A stretch of DNA of 64,000 nt, from positions 618,262,476-618,326,475 of the forward strand of contig NC_081408.1 in the NCBI RefSeq assembly GCF_030272615.1. The letters run 5' to 3'. The notes beneath the pieces were generated by a model. That model worked only from the letters and a program-made list of their open reading frames with translations. It did no database searches and had not been told where the DNA came from. The stretch is from Cryptomeria japonica (Eukaryota; Streptophyta; Pinopsida; Cupressales; Cupressaceae). A program made the position numbers and the translations under genes. Positions 1 to 10,953 of the stretch are shown here, one piece after another. Within the stretch, counting starts at the first letter, position 1. Each line of letters begins with the position of its first letter.

Positions 1-545
1 TAGTTCTTCTTCCATAGCTCTCATCTAGTTTTCATCTTTACAGGCTTCAGCAACATCTTTAGGTTCAACTTTATAAATCAAGCATACTTCTTCAGCAACT
101 AACCTTCTTCTAGTCATAACACCTTTATTCTTATCACCAATAATCTAATTTTCAGAATGATTTGAAGTCTTACATACCTCAGAGTCTTCTGATTGTTCTG
201 ATTCTTAGGTTCCTGCACTCCTTCACTAGCAACATCAACATCTAGATTAACTGTCTCTACCAGATCATTTTTTTTAGGCTCTTTAGGTTGAATAGGGGCT
301 AAAATAATATTTTGTCCATCATCATAACCACATCCTCTGATCTCCTTCCCAAGGTTATCATCCACCTTCACATTTGTACTTTCTACTATCTTTCTCAGTC
401 TCTTATTGTAGCATCGGTAGGATTTTCTCTTTGTAGAATATCCCAAGAAGATACCTTCATCACTTCTAGCATCAAACTTTCATATATCTTCATCTCTCTT
501 GATATAACATTTGCTACCAAATACTCTGAAATATCTCATAGTAGG
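1..545 (-). pseudogene. Copia-A polyprotein, integrase C-terminus to RT start
   Basis: On the minus strand this segment continues the integrase reading of 10954-13145 after the LARD-1 insertion is removed. It contains the copia motif FLGYSTKRKSYRCYNKRLRK (around 446-385) followed by an acidic linker typical of the integrase-RT junction. Near the left edge it reads EACKDEN, a stop, then MRAMEEE, which is the conserved start of the copia RT (RVT_2) with a stop where tryptophan is normally found. The frame changes around 110-180. The RT catalytic region would lie left of the window. It is one non-functional fragment, not a separate gene. Confidence 0.85.
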
Positions 546-1865
546 TGTAGACATCTAAAAATGGTCAATGCTTGTGGAGTCATACTTTAACATTTGTGCA
601 TTGCCTTATTTTAGGGTTCTTGTGTCACATTAACATTTCTTCTATGTTGTGCACTTGGTCTTTATCATTTGCGAGCATCAAGTCCTTCTTCTACATTCCT
701 CATTTTTCTCGCTTTCGAATTAGGTCTTGTCGATAGCAATCTTCAGTCATGATTTTGGTCGATCTTATCCTGTTGCATCATGGTGCGTGCTCATTTATCA
801 TCATTTTGGACATCATCAATCCTAATCGATGATAGAATTAGGGTTTTTGTCCTCTTGTCAATCTTTCAATCATCTTTATCTTGTTAGTAATCATTTGTGA
901 TTATCAATTTGTCAATCTTTTCATTTTGTGATCGATTCGTCATCGATCCTTGTCCTTTTCAATCATGTCAATTTGGATCGATTAGTCATTGTTCCTCATC
1001 AATTGGCGCCTATCAATTTGATCTCCTTGTCAATATTGGTCAATTTGTCATTGATTTTTGTCAACCAATCTCAATCATTTATCAACATTGGTCCTTTGTC
1101 AATCAGAATCATGATCGAACCTACATTAATTTCTTGTTGTCTTGACCTAATTCCTTGTCCTCTTATTTCTAGGGTTTTATGGTTTGTTCATTTAATCCTT
1201 TTCTTCTTCTTTATGGGTGAAATAAATCTATTTATTTAGTCCTAGGTCTCTTTCAAGAATTAATTAATGGATGAAAACCTATTAATTAATTCACCTTTAA
1301 TTTCTATTTCATCTTTTTCCTCAATTTTCTAATTTGCTAATTTCTCCTAATTCCTAGTTTCTATTTCAATCTTGTCATAATTTGTCATACATCTTGCATA
1401 GCAACTTGTCATAATTTTTCATAATTTGTCATACACCTTGCATAGAAATTGTCATACATTTGTCATAATTTTGCCATTCTTGATTTGAATTTCCTTTCAA
1501 ATCTCTTCATGCTAATCTTGTCCTCTCTCCAATTTATCTATAAATTGGATGAATTTCTTCAATGAAAGGGGAGATCAATCACATTTTCGAGTAACCTTAT
1601 GCTGTGAATTTCATCTCTCAACAACTTGCTTTCCACTTGCATTTTGCACTTGTAGGTGAGATCCACATCAAATTTGAAGGTGAAAGAAGAACAATGGAGC
1701 CACATGAAGGAGATATCTGTGTCAGTTTTCGTCAATTTCATTTGATTTGAATATCTTGTCTTTATGTCTTCATTGATTGGATTGGGATTGCTTTCATAGC
1801 AGCTTTAGGTTTTTTGGTTGTCCTAATTGCTATTGTTTTGATGATTTTCAATTTCCTGATCTACA
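546..1865 (+). repeat. 5' LTR of LARD-1
   Basis: This begins TGTAGACATC and ends GATCTACA. A TATA-like box TATAAAT lies at 1539-1545, about 320 bp before the LTR end, and is conserved in the 3' copy at 10622-10628. The first half is rich in degenerate 'TTGTCAAT' and 'CATTTTG' words. Against the 3' LTR, many differences are C/T or G/A at CpG positions. Confidence 0.93.
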
Positions 1866-1868
1866 TTC

Positions 1869-1884
1869 TGGTGAACCCGACATG
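1869..1884 (+). promoter_or_regulatory. Primer binding site of LARD-1
   Basis: The sequence TGGTGAACCCGACATG lies three bases after the 5' LTR end, where a tRNA 3' end would prime minus-strand synthesis. The same site with one change (TGGTGAACCCGACGTG) follows the 5' LTR of the Tat element at 28175. Confidence 0.75.
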
Positions 1885-3868
1885 AACTAACCCCTTAACC
1901 ATGTTTTGAGTGCTTTTGAGTTGTTTGCAGGTGAAAAACTCAAGAAACAGGGTGACTCGGAGCTTTCTGGACACTTCTGCGCCTGTGTTGACATTTATTG
2001 CACCTGTGTTTGAGTTGTCTGTGCCTGTGTTTGAGTTTTTTGCACCTGTGTTTGAGTTTTCTGTGCCTGTGTTGAGGCATTCTACACCTGTGCAAGGCCA
2101 GAAACAAAGGTGAAATCAGTTGTTTTTACTCGCAAATTTGTTTGTTTTCATTCTGTTTCTTGCATTCTAGTTTTTCTTTGGTACTAATTCTTTGTGCAGC
2201 ATCTTGGCGTTACGTGTGACGAAGACTAAAAATGCAACTACTAATGAATCTTATTCAGGATGCGGTCAAAGACTCTCATTAAAACATCTTGCTTGCGATT
2301 TTTAAAGTAGTTGCACATTTCATTTCTTAAAGGTTAATGAACACCATGCATGCTTTGTCTATTTTTAATTTGATTGCATGTTTTAACCCTTAGAACTGGG
2401 CCTACCTCCCGATTTTCCTGGCACTTCGCATAGGCATTGGTGAGAGGGAACGACCCAAAGTGGTGATGGGCTAAATCCAGGCTCTTCCGAACCACTCTAA
2501 ATAACTGTGGATGCAACGAAAGTTGTAGACAACGGGTGCTAGAATGGTATTGCGACGATTTATTCGTCGGATCAATACCCACCCGAATGGATGCCCTTAC
2601 TAGAATCTCTTGTTTTTAGATGCCAAAATCCTTCTATCTATTGGCTCAGGCATTGTGATACGTGCATGCCAAAGACACCTCTCATGTACTCCTCAGTTAG
2701 AGTTAGAAAGTTCTTGGGAAGTGATGCCCCTTGAACTCGAAGCTTGGTATGCCTGAGAAGTGAGTGCACTATAAGGGGGAGCCAGTGCTATCAAGCGTCT
2801 AGCTATCCGATTGAGTGTTGTATTTTATGGTTAGAGGATTCAACAGATATTGCCCTTGCCAGCCATAGGATTTGTTGTGAATGTGCTTGATTGTCTTGAG
2901 TCAAAGTCAAACATACATTTTGTCTTCCATGATTGTCAAAAGTTAAATCAAAAACAAACTTTCAAAAGTGCTCATAATCAATTTGGGTTTTCAAAATCAA
3001 CAACCTTCAATTCAAAACAAAATCCAAACAAAAGTCCAAATTTGTCCAAGTATTCATCCAACATTTGAACATGGCTTGTCAAAACATTGAATATCTTTGT
3101 TTCAACACGTCACTTTAGGCTAGGTTTTGCATAGTCCAACTTAGGTCCTAGGACATATTGTCATCTCCCTTCATTTTAGTCCTTTTCATTGCAAGCATCC
3201 TCATTTTGCACTTAGGTTCAAAATCATTTCCCTAAGTTTGCATTTCATTGTCATATCTAAGCTAGATTTCCATTTAGGTGACATTTGTGCATTATCCTTG
3301 TCATGCTAAAATTAGGTCTTGCCTAGGTTGCATTTTGCATATTCCAAGTCATTGGTCTTCGCATATCCTTATCATTGTATTGTCATCTTGTCCTGGCTTC
3401 ATCTTGTCATATCATATCCTTAGATCATTTTCATGTCATATCCTAAGTCATTGTCATAATCATTGCCTTCTTGCATTTAGTCTCAAAAATTTGGTTTGTC
3501 AAACTTAAAAAATCAAAACTTTGGATGATACCCTAAGTTGTTGTTAGGGAGTCTTGACCTTGTCTAAAATTTGTCCTTTCATTAATATCATTTTTGTCAA
3601 ACCTAGCTTAGTATCCAAGCATATAGGTGAGACATTGTCAATTTGTCCTATTGTCATTTGGTCCTTTGTCCTTTAAGGTCTTGGCTTCATTTCAACTTCC
3701 CAAGGTTGAGTCTTTAGGTTTGCATTCCAAAAAGTTTGTCCAAACCTTGAAAAACAACAAAAAACATAGGTTGCATTCTTGCCATAGATTACATTTTCAT
3801 CTATTTAGGCTGCATTTAGTTGCATATCATACATCATCCTTTTAAAATAAAAAAAAATCCCAAAGATA
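1885..3868 (+). other. LARD-1 leader, no gene seen
   Basis: This is about 2 kb of internal leader between primer site and ORF. Apart from the minisatellite it holds no convincing ORF. A patch at 2390-2830 has higher GC and several imperfect stems and may be a structured packaging or leader region. That role is a guess. Confidence 0.5.
1979..2096 (+). repeat. ~24-bp minisatellite in LARD-1 leader
   Basis: About five degenerate direct copies of a unit close to GCCTGTGTTTGAGTTTTCTG follow one another, alternating 'gcctgtg' and 'acctgtg'. They lie in the untranslated leader about 110 bp after the 5' LTR. An open frame crosses it (CAPVLTFIAPVFELSVPVFE-like repeats), but the region is probably not coding. 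Confidence 0.8.
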
Positions 3869-6750
3869 TTGCATTTGCATAGTGACATGCCTGTTGAAAC
3901 AAGGTCAAAATCTAAGAAGATGGGCGAACAAACATATCAACCCATTGACAACGTATCAAACTCACAGTTTCAACCTAGTCAAACATTACAAATTGAAGGT
4001 TCGTCAAACACATCATTACCACAATATGGAATGGTTCAACTTGGACCACCTCCATTATATGAGCCAGTGTTTGTACCCATGAAACCAAGATATGGGAGTG
4101 TTCCACCAATGCCAAGGGAAAATGCACCTTTTGACTGGAATCAACTAAACCTGCAACATGAAATTCAAACTCAAACATTACATGAGGAACAAACTCTTTC
4201 ACAACTATATCCAACCCAACAACAAGGCAATATTGGTCAAACTTTTTACGATGAAACAAGTCTCCAAATACAAAAACTAGAGGAGAAACTAGCTCAAGAA
4301 AAGGAGATATTGGAACGAAAAGTGAAAAATAGTGAGAAGATTAGATCCCAAATGTCCAAAACATTTCAAAAATTTCAAGGTCCAAACCCAAACTTTGAGC
4401 CAATTGATGTAAGATCTCTTATCGAACAATCAAACATACCATCTCTCCTCTCACAAATAGAGATGATGAAACAATTTCAAGAAAAGAGACAACAACATTA
4501 TGTGCCTCCACAACAAGAACAAGAAGGTGTTTACTATCAATCACATTTTCAACCATCACAACCAATTGTTCAATAGTTCGAACATTTCCAACAGACACAA
4601 CCAATGGTCCAATTTCAACAGTATGTCCAACCAACTATACAATGTCAACAAATGGTTCAACCAATGGTGGAATATCAATGTCAACAACTACAACCAAACA
4701 TTCAAAAACAAAGCTTGCAGCACACACCAACCCAAGTTTCAAACATGTCAGAACAATTGAACCACGTCCAATATCAAAACCTGAGATCAAACCAAGACCA
4801 AATTCTTGCCAAGAAAGTTAAATATATAAATCCAATCATGTCAAAACCTCGCAAGGATTCAAATGCATCTCCAAAGAAAGGTGGCCTTATTAGACAAATC
4901 TTAAAGGGAGTCCTAAGTGATTTTCTTGAGGATGATCAAAATCATACACCAATGTCTAGCAATGGCTCATCCATCCATCAAGAATTTGACCCTCAATTTG
5001 CCTCCACTTCCCCTCCCATTCCATCATATTTTGAAGTTTCACAAGAGCAATTTACACCATCACCTCCAAATGATGTATCAAATAATGCATCCTCCCAAGG
5101 ATTTTTTGCCACAAAAATATATGCTAATCAATTCATTTATACAAATCCCTTGTACTATTTAGAAATGCAAGATTTAATACCATCAAATGCTTCTCTTTTA
5201 GAGAGTCCCATTCAAATTCCATCCCCTTCGTGCCAAAGCATTAATCCCTTGCCAAAATCACCCATGCATACCCAAAGTCCAACCCCATGTCAAGAGGATA
5301 ATTTAGAGCGTGAAGAAACATGTCTTAAAAAAGATCAAGATCAAGATCCCAAAACCTTATCATCCCATCCAATTGTTGACCAAGATCCCATTTCCCCAGA
5401 CACTCACAATGATTCACTTATTCCTATCAATTCTATCCAAGAACACAATGTCCTTTCAAATCCCATTGGCATTCCACTTCCTAAGAAAGATCAAGATATC
5501 CTTTCCATCCTTTATGATGATCCCATTAAAAGTCTAGAGCAAAGCACCTTTAAAGAGGATTCCAATGATCTTCCTCCTTGCCAAGATCAAATTATTCCTT
5601 TAAATCCTCCACAAGATCCTTTTGTTCCTCCATCTCCTTGTCTTAATGCTCCATATACACTCCAAGATCTCATTTCTTTTGATGATCTCATTATTTCTCC
5701 CATTCCATCTCTTGAAGAGCCTGTCATTGAACCATGTCCACTACACAATCCTAGTCCCCCTCATGATCCTAATCCCCCTCATGATTCTAACGTGTCAGTG
5801 CAAGATGTTCATGAACCCTCGACATGCATAATGGGTTCTTCCACTTTGGTCCAATCTGATCCACTTCAAGATCTCATTATTTCTCTCGTATCATATCCAC
5901 CTCATAATGGACTCGTGTCTTCTTCCCAAAGAAAAGAGTATCCTACAAGTCAAGATATTCATAAAGGCAAAGGAGTAGATCTCCATAAGCAAGAATCCCT
6001 TCATGTTAAAGAAATATTAAGGGTCGTGGCCTCAGTGAAATTCCTCAAGACATGGGTACCCCTACTAAATCCAACATCCCTTCAAAATCCAAACATATCC
6101 CTTCCCCTTTATCCCTTCCATCCATCTTAGGTCCTTATAATATCCCTGCGTCTTGTATGCAAGGTCAACAAAGGAACACATATTTGAGTAACTTTCATCC
6201 ATGCAAAATACCTCCACTTCATTCCTATCCATCCATGCATTCCTTTCCCCCTCCAAGCAATTTGGATGCCAAGCATAAAAGTCATAAGTCTAAAAATCCA
6301 CATGTATTCAAGGATCAACATGTCCAATCTAATCAACATGTCAAAGCAAAGAAAAATATGATCCAAAAAGAAAAGGAAAAATCCAAAAGGCCACAAAGGC
6401 CCATTGCTCAAAAACAAAAGTCAAAATATATATGGGTTCCTAAATCCCTTGTGTTGGCAATGCACTTGAAGGAACCACAAAAGCATGAAAAATCAAAAAC
6501 CATGTGGATCCCTAAGTGGCTCCTTGAAGCACAAAAGCCTAAAGAAACATCCAACTTGGCATCCAAAGTTGCTATTCCTCCATCCAACCCTCTCAAATTT
6601 GTTCCTCCATCACCTTCTTCATCCATTTTGGGCCCTTATGTCCCAAAATCCCAAGATATTCCTCCATCCAAATCTCACAATCTGGGATCCATTTTTCCTC
6701 CATCAATCCACTACCCGTCAAGGTGTGTTCCAATGTTGATCTTGCCTTGA
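3869..6750 (+). pseudogene. LARD-1 ORF: coiled-coil, Q/P/S-rich protein of unknown function
   Basis: One reading frame runs from ATG 3869 (or ATG 3887) to 6130 with a single internal TAG at 4574. It continues in another frame from about 6052 to 6750, so one frameshift is needed; together about 950 codons. The start MPVETRSKSKK resembles the basic Gag start of the nearby Tat element (MAQTRSRSR). Residues around 130-175 form a predicted coiled coil (QKLEEKLAQEKEILERKV). The middle is rich in Q and N and later in P, S and D, with short repeats such as PHDPNPPHDSN. The second part is basic, with two related blocks (IWVPKSLVL and MWIPKWLLE). I see no zinc knuckle, protease, RT or integrase. It may be a diverged structural (Gag-like) protein, but I do not recognise the family. 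Confidence 0.6.
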
Positions 6751-9616
6751 TTTCCATCCAGTGAAGCCCAATTCTTCCAATACCCTATCCATTATCCAAT
6801 GCATATTTTCCATCCTTTGATCCCTTTGATCCCATCCTTTGCATAAATCCTTGCCTGAATTTCATCTCTTTTTCCATGTCCTTATCCTACCAACATCTTT
6901 GAGCATACTTTTAAAGGTCATGGTCCATTTTTTTCAAGGCTACTATCCAAAAAAAAAAGACGCTTGAGTCCTTCTTCCATCCCCTATCATGTGTCCATCT
7001 TCTATTAAAAAATTCAAAATACAAAAAAATAAGTGAGAAAAAAAAAGACAAAAGAAGAAAGTAAAGCAAAAATAATTCATCCACTGGTGAAAACTTGGCA
7101 AACAGGCGCCTTGGGCAAGTACTGTGATGAAAACCTGGCAAATAGGTGTCATGCGTAATTTATGAACTTCTTGCATACCGTACTTGGGGATAGGTTTTAT
7201 CCTATCATATTCTTTTGTCCTTCATTGTTCCATTATCCTATCGAACCCCTATCATTACCCTTCATATCCTATTGTCCCTCATGTCCAGTTTCCCTTTCCA
7301 CCTTTGATCTTGACAAGGCTGAGGATCTTCATGAGCATCATGCGTCTTGTTTGCAGCTTTTAGTCCATCATAGCTTTTGGTCTTTATCCATTTGCTTATT
7401 ATAACCTTTCAGCCATATTCCCTGGCTTATTGCAACTTTCTGCCACTATCCCTTAGCCTATCCCAACCTTTAGTCTATGTCCCTTATCCATTCTTGGTCT
7501 TGCTTATCCTATCCATATCTTATCACTATCCATACACTCTTTTTCATTCCTTGATCTTGATCTGACATAAGGACCTAAAATTTAAACATGGATTCAAAAA
7601 CCTCTTGACATGTCCCTCATGCCATGTCACTGCTTTACATTGTCATATCCAATCTCTTGTCCCATCACGCAATAGCCCTTGAAAATTGCATCCGTATTGT
7701 CTCCATGATAAAAGGCCTTTGTCTTCCCTCTATCCACCAGCATTTCAGAAAGCCTATTTATTCACCTATCATATTCCTTTCCTTGCTAGACATTGGGGGC
7801 AAAATCATGAAAATTGAAAAATGTTCTGAAATAATCAAAAAAATTGAAAAAAATCCTAAAAAACATTCACAAACATCAAAAAAATCATGTGTTCATTTTT
7901 AGCTAAAATGTCAAAATCCACAAAAATCAAATAATGTCCTGAAAAAATCCCTAAAAAATCATATAATGTCCTGGAAAAAAATCCCTAAAAATCAAATAAT
8001 GTCCTGAAAAAATCCCTAAAAAGTCAAATAAAGTCCTGAAAAATGAACAAAAAAATGGTAAAAAACTCGAAATTCCTACAAAGTGAAAAACATCAAAATC
8101 CAAAAACAATTTCTTTGGCATTTTGCATTTTGTCAATAAATGGTCCCCTTTGTGCATAGACAGATCGCTGAGCATACATCCAACGACACTCAATCAAACA
8201 TTGTGCTTTAATGAAATCACGCATTAATAGATGAACTGTTCGACCAAGCAAGCATTCAACCTGATCATAGTTGTCACATCAATTCAAATAGCATCAACAT
8301 TATCATTGGTCCTTCTCAACATTATCATGGGTCTTATACAGGGTGTGGTATACTCGAAACCAGACTGTGTCCTGTCTTCGACGGGGTACTGCATTCCCTG
8401 AAACCAGACAGCAAGATCATTCTTGTTTTCCAGTTTTGACAATGACGATCAGACTGTTTGTTTGACTTGGTTGAATTTGTGCGTCTTATCTTTTTACTGA
8501 TTTATCTTTGGCTTTGATCATGTTCCTATGTTGCTTGATGATGTCACTGAGTGATTTAGAGTGACCAGATGGTTCATGGTCCCTTTCTTTTTTTTGTTGT
8601 GTTTGTTGTTTGTGGAATGCTTGTCACAAACTAGGGCAACTATATCATTGGGTGTCTGTGATAAGTACAGTCGCTTTTTGAATGCCGCACAGACCTCGAC
8701 CCTTGATATATGCACCCTAGGATGCTTCACTCAGTCCTTGTGTGCGATGTGTCTATCTTTTGCAAAAGGGGTTGTGTTTCAGCTCTGGCCTTCAATTCCA
8801 TGATGCTCTGCATTTGCTTTGCTACAATAAATAAAGGTTCTCACCTACTTATGTGCATTTGTGAAAGCAATTTTTCCTTCATCTCTAACTATCCTCTGTC
8901 TAATTTCTTCTTACTAACATTTCTTCCGTCAGTCTTAGCAGTCCGTTCGGTCTAGTTCGGTCATAAGTGCACAATTGCGCTTGTGCACACTGTCTTGCAC
9001 TTTTGCAACATCAAGTTGTGTTTGTGTACCTTACACAGGCATAGAACATCTCTACACAAGCGCAGAATGAGCCCATACAGGTGCAGATCTGCATTTTTCC
9101 CTCCCATGTGGGCCCCGCAATGTCCCGCAATCAAGCAAAATTCACGAAATTGAACATATGGGTTTTTGAGCTACATACTGCTGCTCCCGCATCATTTGAT
9201 CATTTGTAGATGCGTACATGTTCCCCAAGGTGATCTACCATTGGAATTTTCACCATCTCTCTGCAAGGGTCCTTTTTCTCGAGCAACAACTCTTCCACTT
9301 TGGCCAGTGCAAATGGACTCTTTTCCTTCTCCTTGTCTCCTATATAGATCTTTGTCAGTACCTAGATGGACGTGCATGCTCTCCATCTTATGATGGTCAC
9401 GGTCTTTTGTGCCTTCCACTGCTTGTCCTTTCTGCATCCGACCTTCGATTTTTGATCCGTTCGAACCTATCATCTTTTGTCATTCTTATTGATCACTTGG
9501 CCTCTTTTCTGGATTTTTCTAGCCAATTCCTCGAGGGGGCATGTATATGTCATTTTTATTATCTGGGGCATTTTCATTATTATTCTTTGAAACAACGCTT
9601 AGAATCGCATTGTCTC
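6751..9616 (+). other. LARD-1 3' internal region, non-coding
   Basis: This long stretch between ORF and polypurine tract has no supported gene. It contains a duplicated 'GAAAACCTGGCAAA-AGG' motif (7087-7150), an A-rich tandem repeat (7918-8045), 'cagac...cagac' repeats near 8350-8460 and a 'CTCGAGGGGGCAT' motif near 9531. Several of these recur in the 3' region of the Tat element. An open frame at 9218-9643 runs into the polypurine tract and is judged accidental. Confidence 0.6.
7918..8045 (+). repeat. ~34-bp A-rich tandem repeat
   Basis: About four copies of a unit built from 'AATAATGTCCTGAAAAAATC' followed by 'cctaaaaa(g)tc' lie head to tail. The Tat element's 3' region has comparable 'TCCTGAAGAAAATAC' and 'CAAAAACATTC' words at 38220-38700. 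Confidence 0.8.
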
Positions 9617-9630
9617 AAAGAGGGGCAAAA
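9617..9630 (+). promoter_or_regulatory. Polypurine tract of LARD-1
   Basis: AAAGAGGGGCAAAA lies immediately upstream of the 3' LTR, as expected for plus-strand priming. It is nearly identical to the tract of the Tat element at 40541-40554. Confidence 0.8.
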
Positions 9631-10948
9631 TGTAGACATCTAAAAATGGTCAACACTTGTGGAGTCATACTTTAACATTTGCGCATTGCCTTGTTTTAGG
9701 GTTCTTGCATCGGATTAACATTTCTTCTATGTTGCGCACTTGGTCTTTATCATTTGCAAGCATCGAGTCCTTCTTCTACATTCCTCATTTTTCTCACTTT
9801 CGAATTAGGTCTTGTCGATAACAATCTTTAGTCATGATTTTGGTCGATCTTATCCTGTCGCATCATGGTCCGTGCTCATTTATCATCATTTTGGACATCA
9901 TCAATCCTAATCGATGATAGAATTAGGGTTTTTGTCCTCTTGTCAATCTTTCAATCATCTTTAGCTTGTTAGTAATCATTTGCGATTATCAATTTGTCAA
10001 TCTTGTCATTTTGTGATCGATTCGTCATCGATCCTTGTCCTTTTCAATCATGTCAATTTGGATTGATTAGTCATTGTTCCTCGTCAATTGGCGCCTATCA
10101 ATTTGATCTCCTTGTCAGTCTTGGTTAATTTGTCATTGATTGTTTTCAACCAATCTCAATCATTTATCAACATTGGTCCTTTGTCAATCAGAATCATGAT
10201 CGAACCTACATTAATTTCTTGTTGTCTTGACCTAATTCCTTGTCCTCTTATTTCTAGGGTTTTATGATTTGTTCATTTAATCCTTTTCTTCTTCTTTATG
10301 AGTTAAATAAATCTATTTATTTAGTCCTAGGTCTGTTTCATGAATTAATTAATGGATGAAAACCTATTAATTAATTCACCTAATTTCTATTTCATCTTTT
10401 TCCTCAATTTTCTAATTTGCTAATTTCTCCTAATTCCTAGTTTCTATTTCAATCTTATCATAATTTGTCATACATCTTGCATAGCAACTTGTCATAATTT
10501 TTCATAATTTGTCATACACCTTGCATAGAAATTGTCATACATTTGTCATAATTTTGCCATTCTTGATTTGAATTTCCTTTCAAATCTCTTCATGCTAATC
10601 TTGTCCTCTCTCCAATTTGTCTATAAATTGGATGAATTTCTTCAATGAAAGGGGAGATCAATCACATTTTCGAGTAACCTTATGCTGCGAATTTCATCTC
10701 TCAACAACTTGCTTTCCACTTGCATTTTGCACTTGTAGGTGAGATCCACATCAAATTTGAAGGTGAAAGAAGAACAATGGAGCCACATGAAGGAGATATC
10801 TGCGTCGGTTTGCTTTGATTTCATTTGATTTGAATATCTTGTCTTTATGTCTTCATTGATTGGATTGGGATTGCTTTCATAGCAGCTTTAGGTTTTGTGG
10901 TTGTCCTAATTGCTATTGTTTTGATGATTTTCAATTTCTTGATCTACA
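9631..10948 (+). repeat. 3' LTR of LARD-1
   Basis: It matches 546-1865 along its whole length. It ends GATCTACA and is followed by the target duplication GTAGG (10949-10953). Several sites keep CG where the 5' LTR has TG or CA. Confidence 0.93.
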
Positions 10949-10953
10949 GTAGG

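Larger units (their letters stand above)
546..10948 (+). mobile_element. LARD-1: complete non-autonomous LTR retrotransposon with its own long ORF
   Basis: Two LTRs of 1320 and 1318 bp (TGTAGACATC...GATCTACA) enclose 7.8 kb. The element is flanked by the 5-bp duplication GTAGG at 541-545 and 10949-10953 and sits inside the Copia-A integrase region. It has a primer site right after the 5' LTR and a polypurine tract right before the 3' LTR, so orientation is plus. No protease, RT, RNase H or integrase motif is visible in any frame. The only long coding signal is at 3869-6750. Primer site, polypurine tract and several 3' motifs match the Tat-type gypsy element at 26223-42583, which suggests mobilisation in trans by such a relative. 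LTRs differ by roughly 3% by eye, mostly transitions. Confidence 0.9.

Noticed and set aside
4419-4634. Antisense open frames within the LARD-1 ORF region
   Set aside because: Shadows of the repetitive Q-rich plus-strand coding sequence.
9218-9643. 141-codon open frame at the end of LARD-1
   Set aside because: It runs through the polypurine tract into the LTR and has no domain. The similar tail in the Tat element (40269-40559) is explained by shared priming-site DNA.
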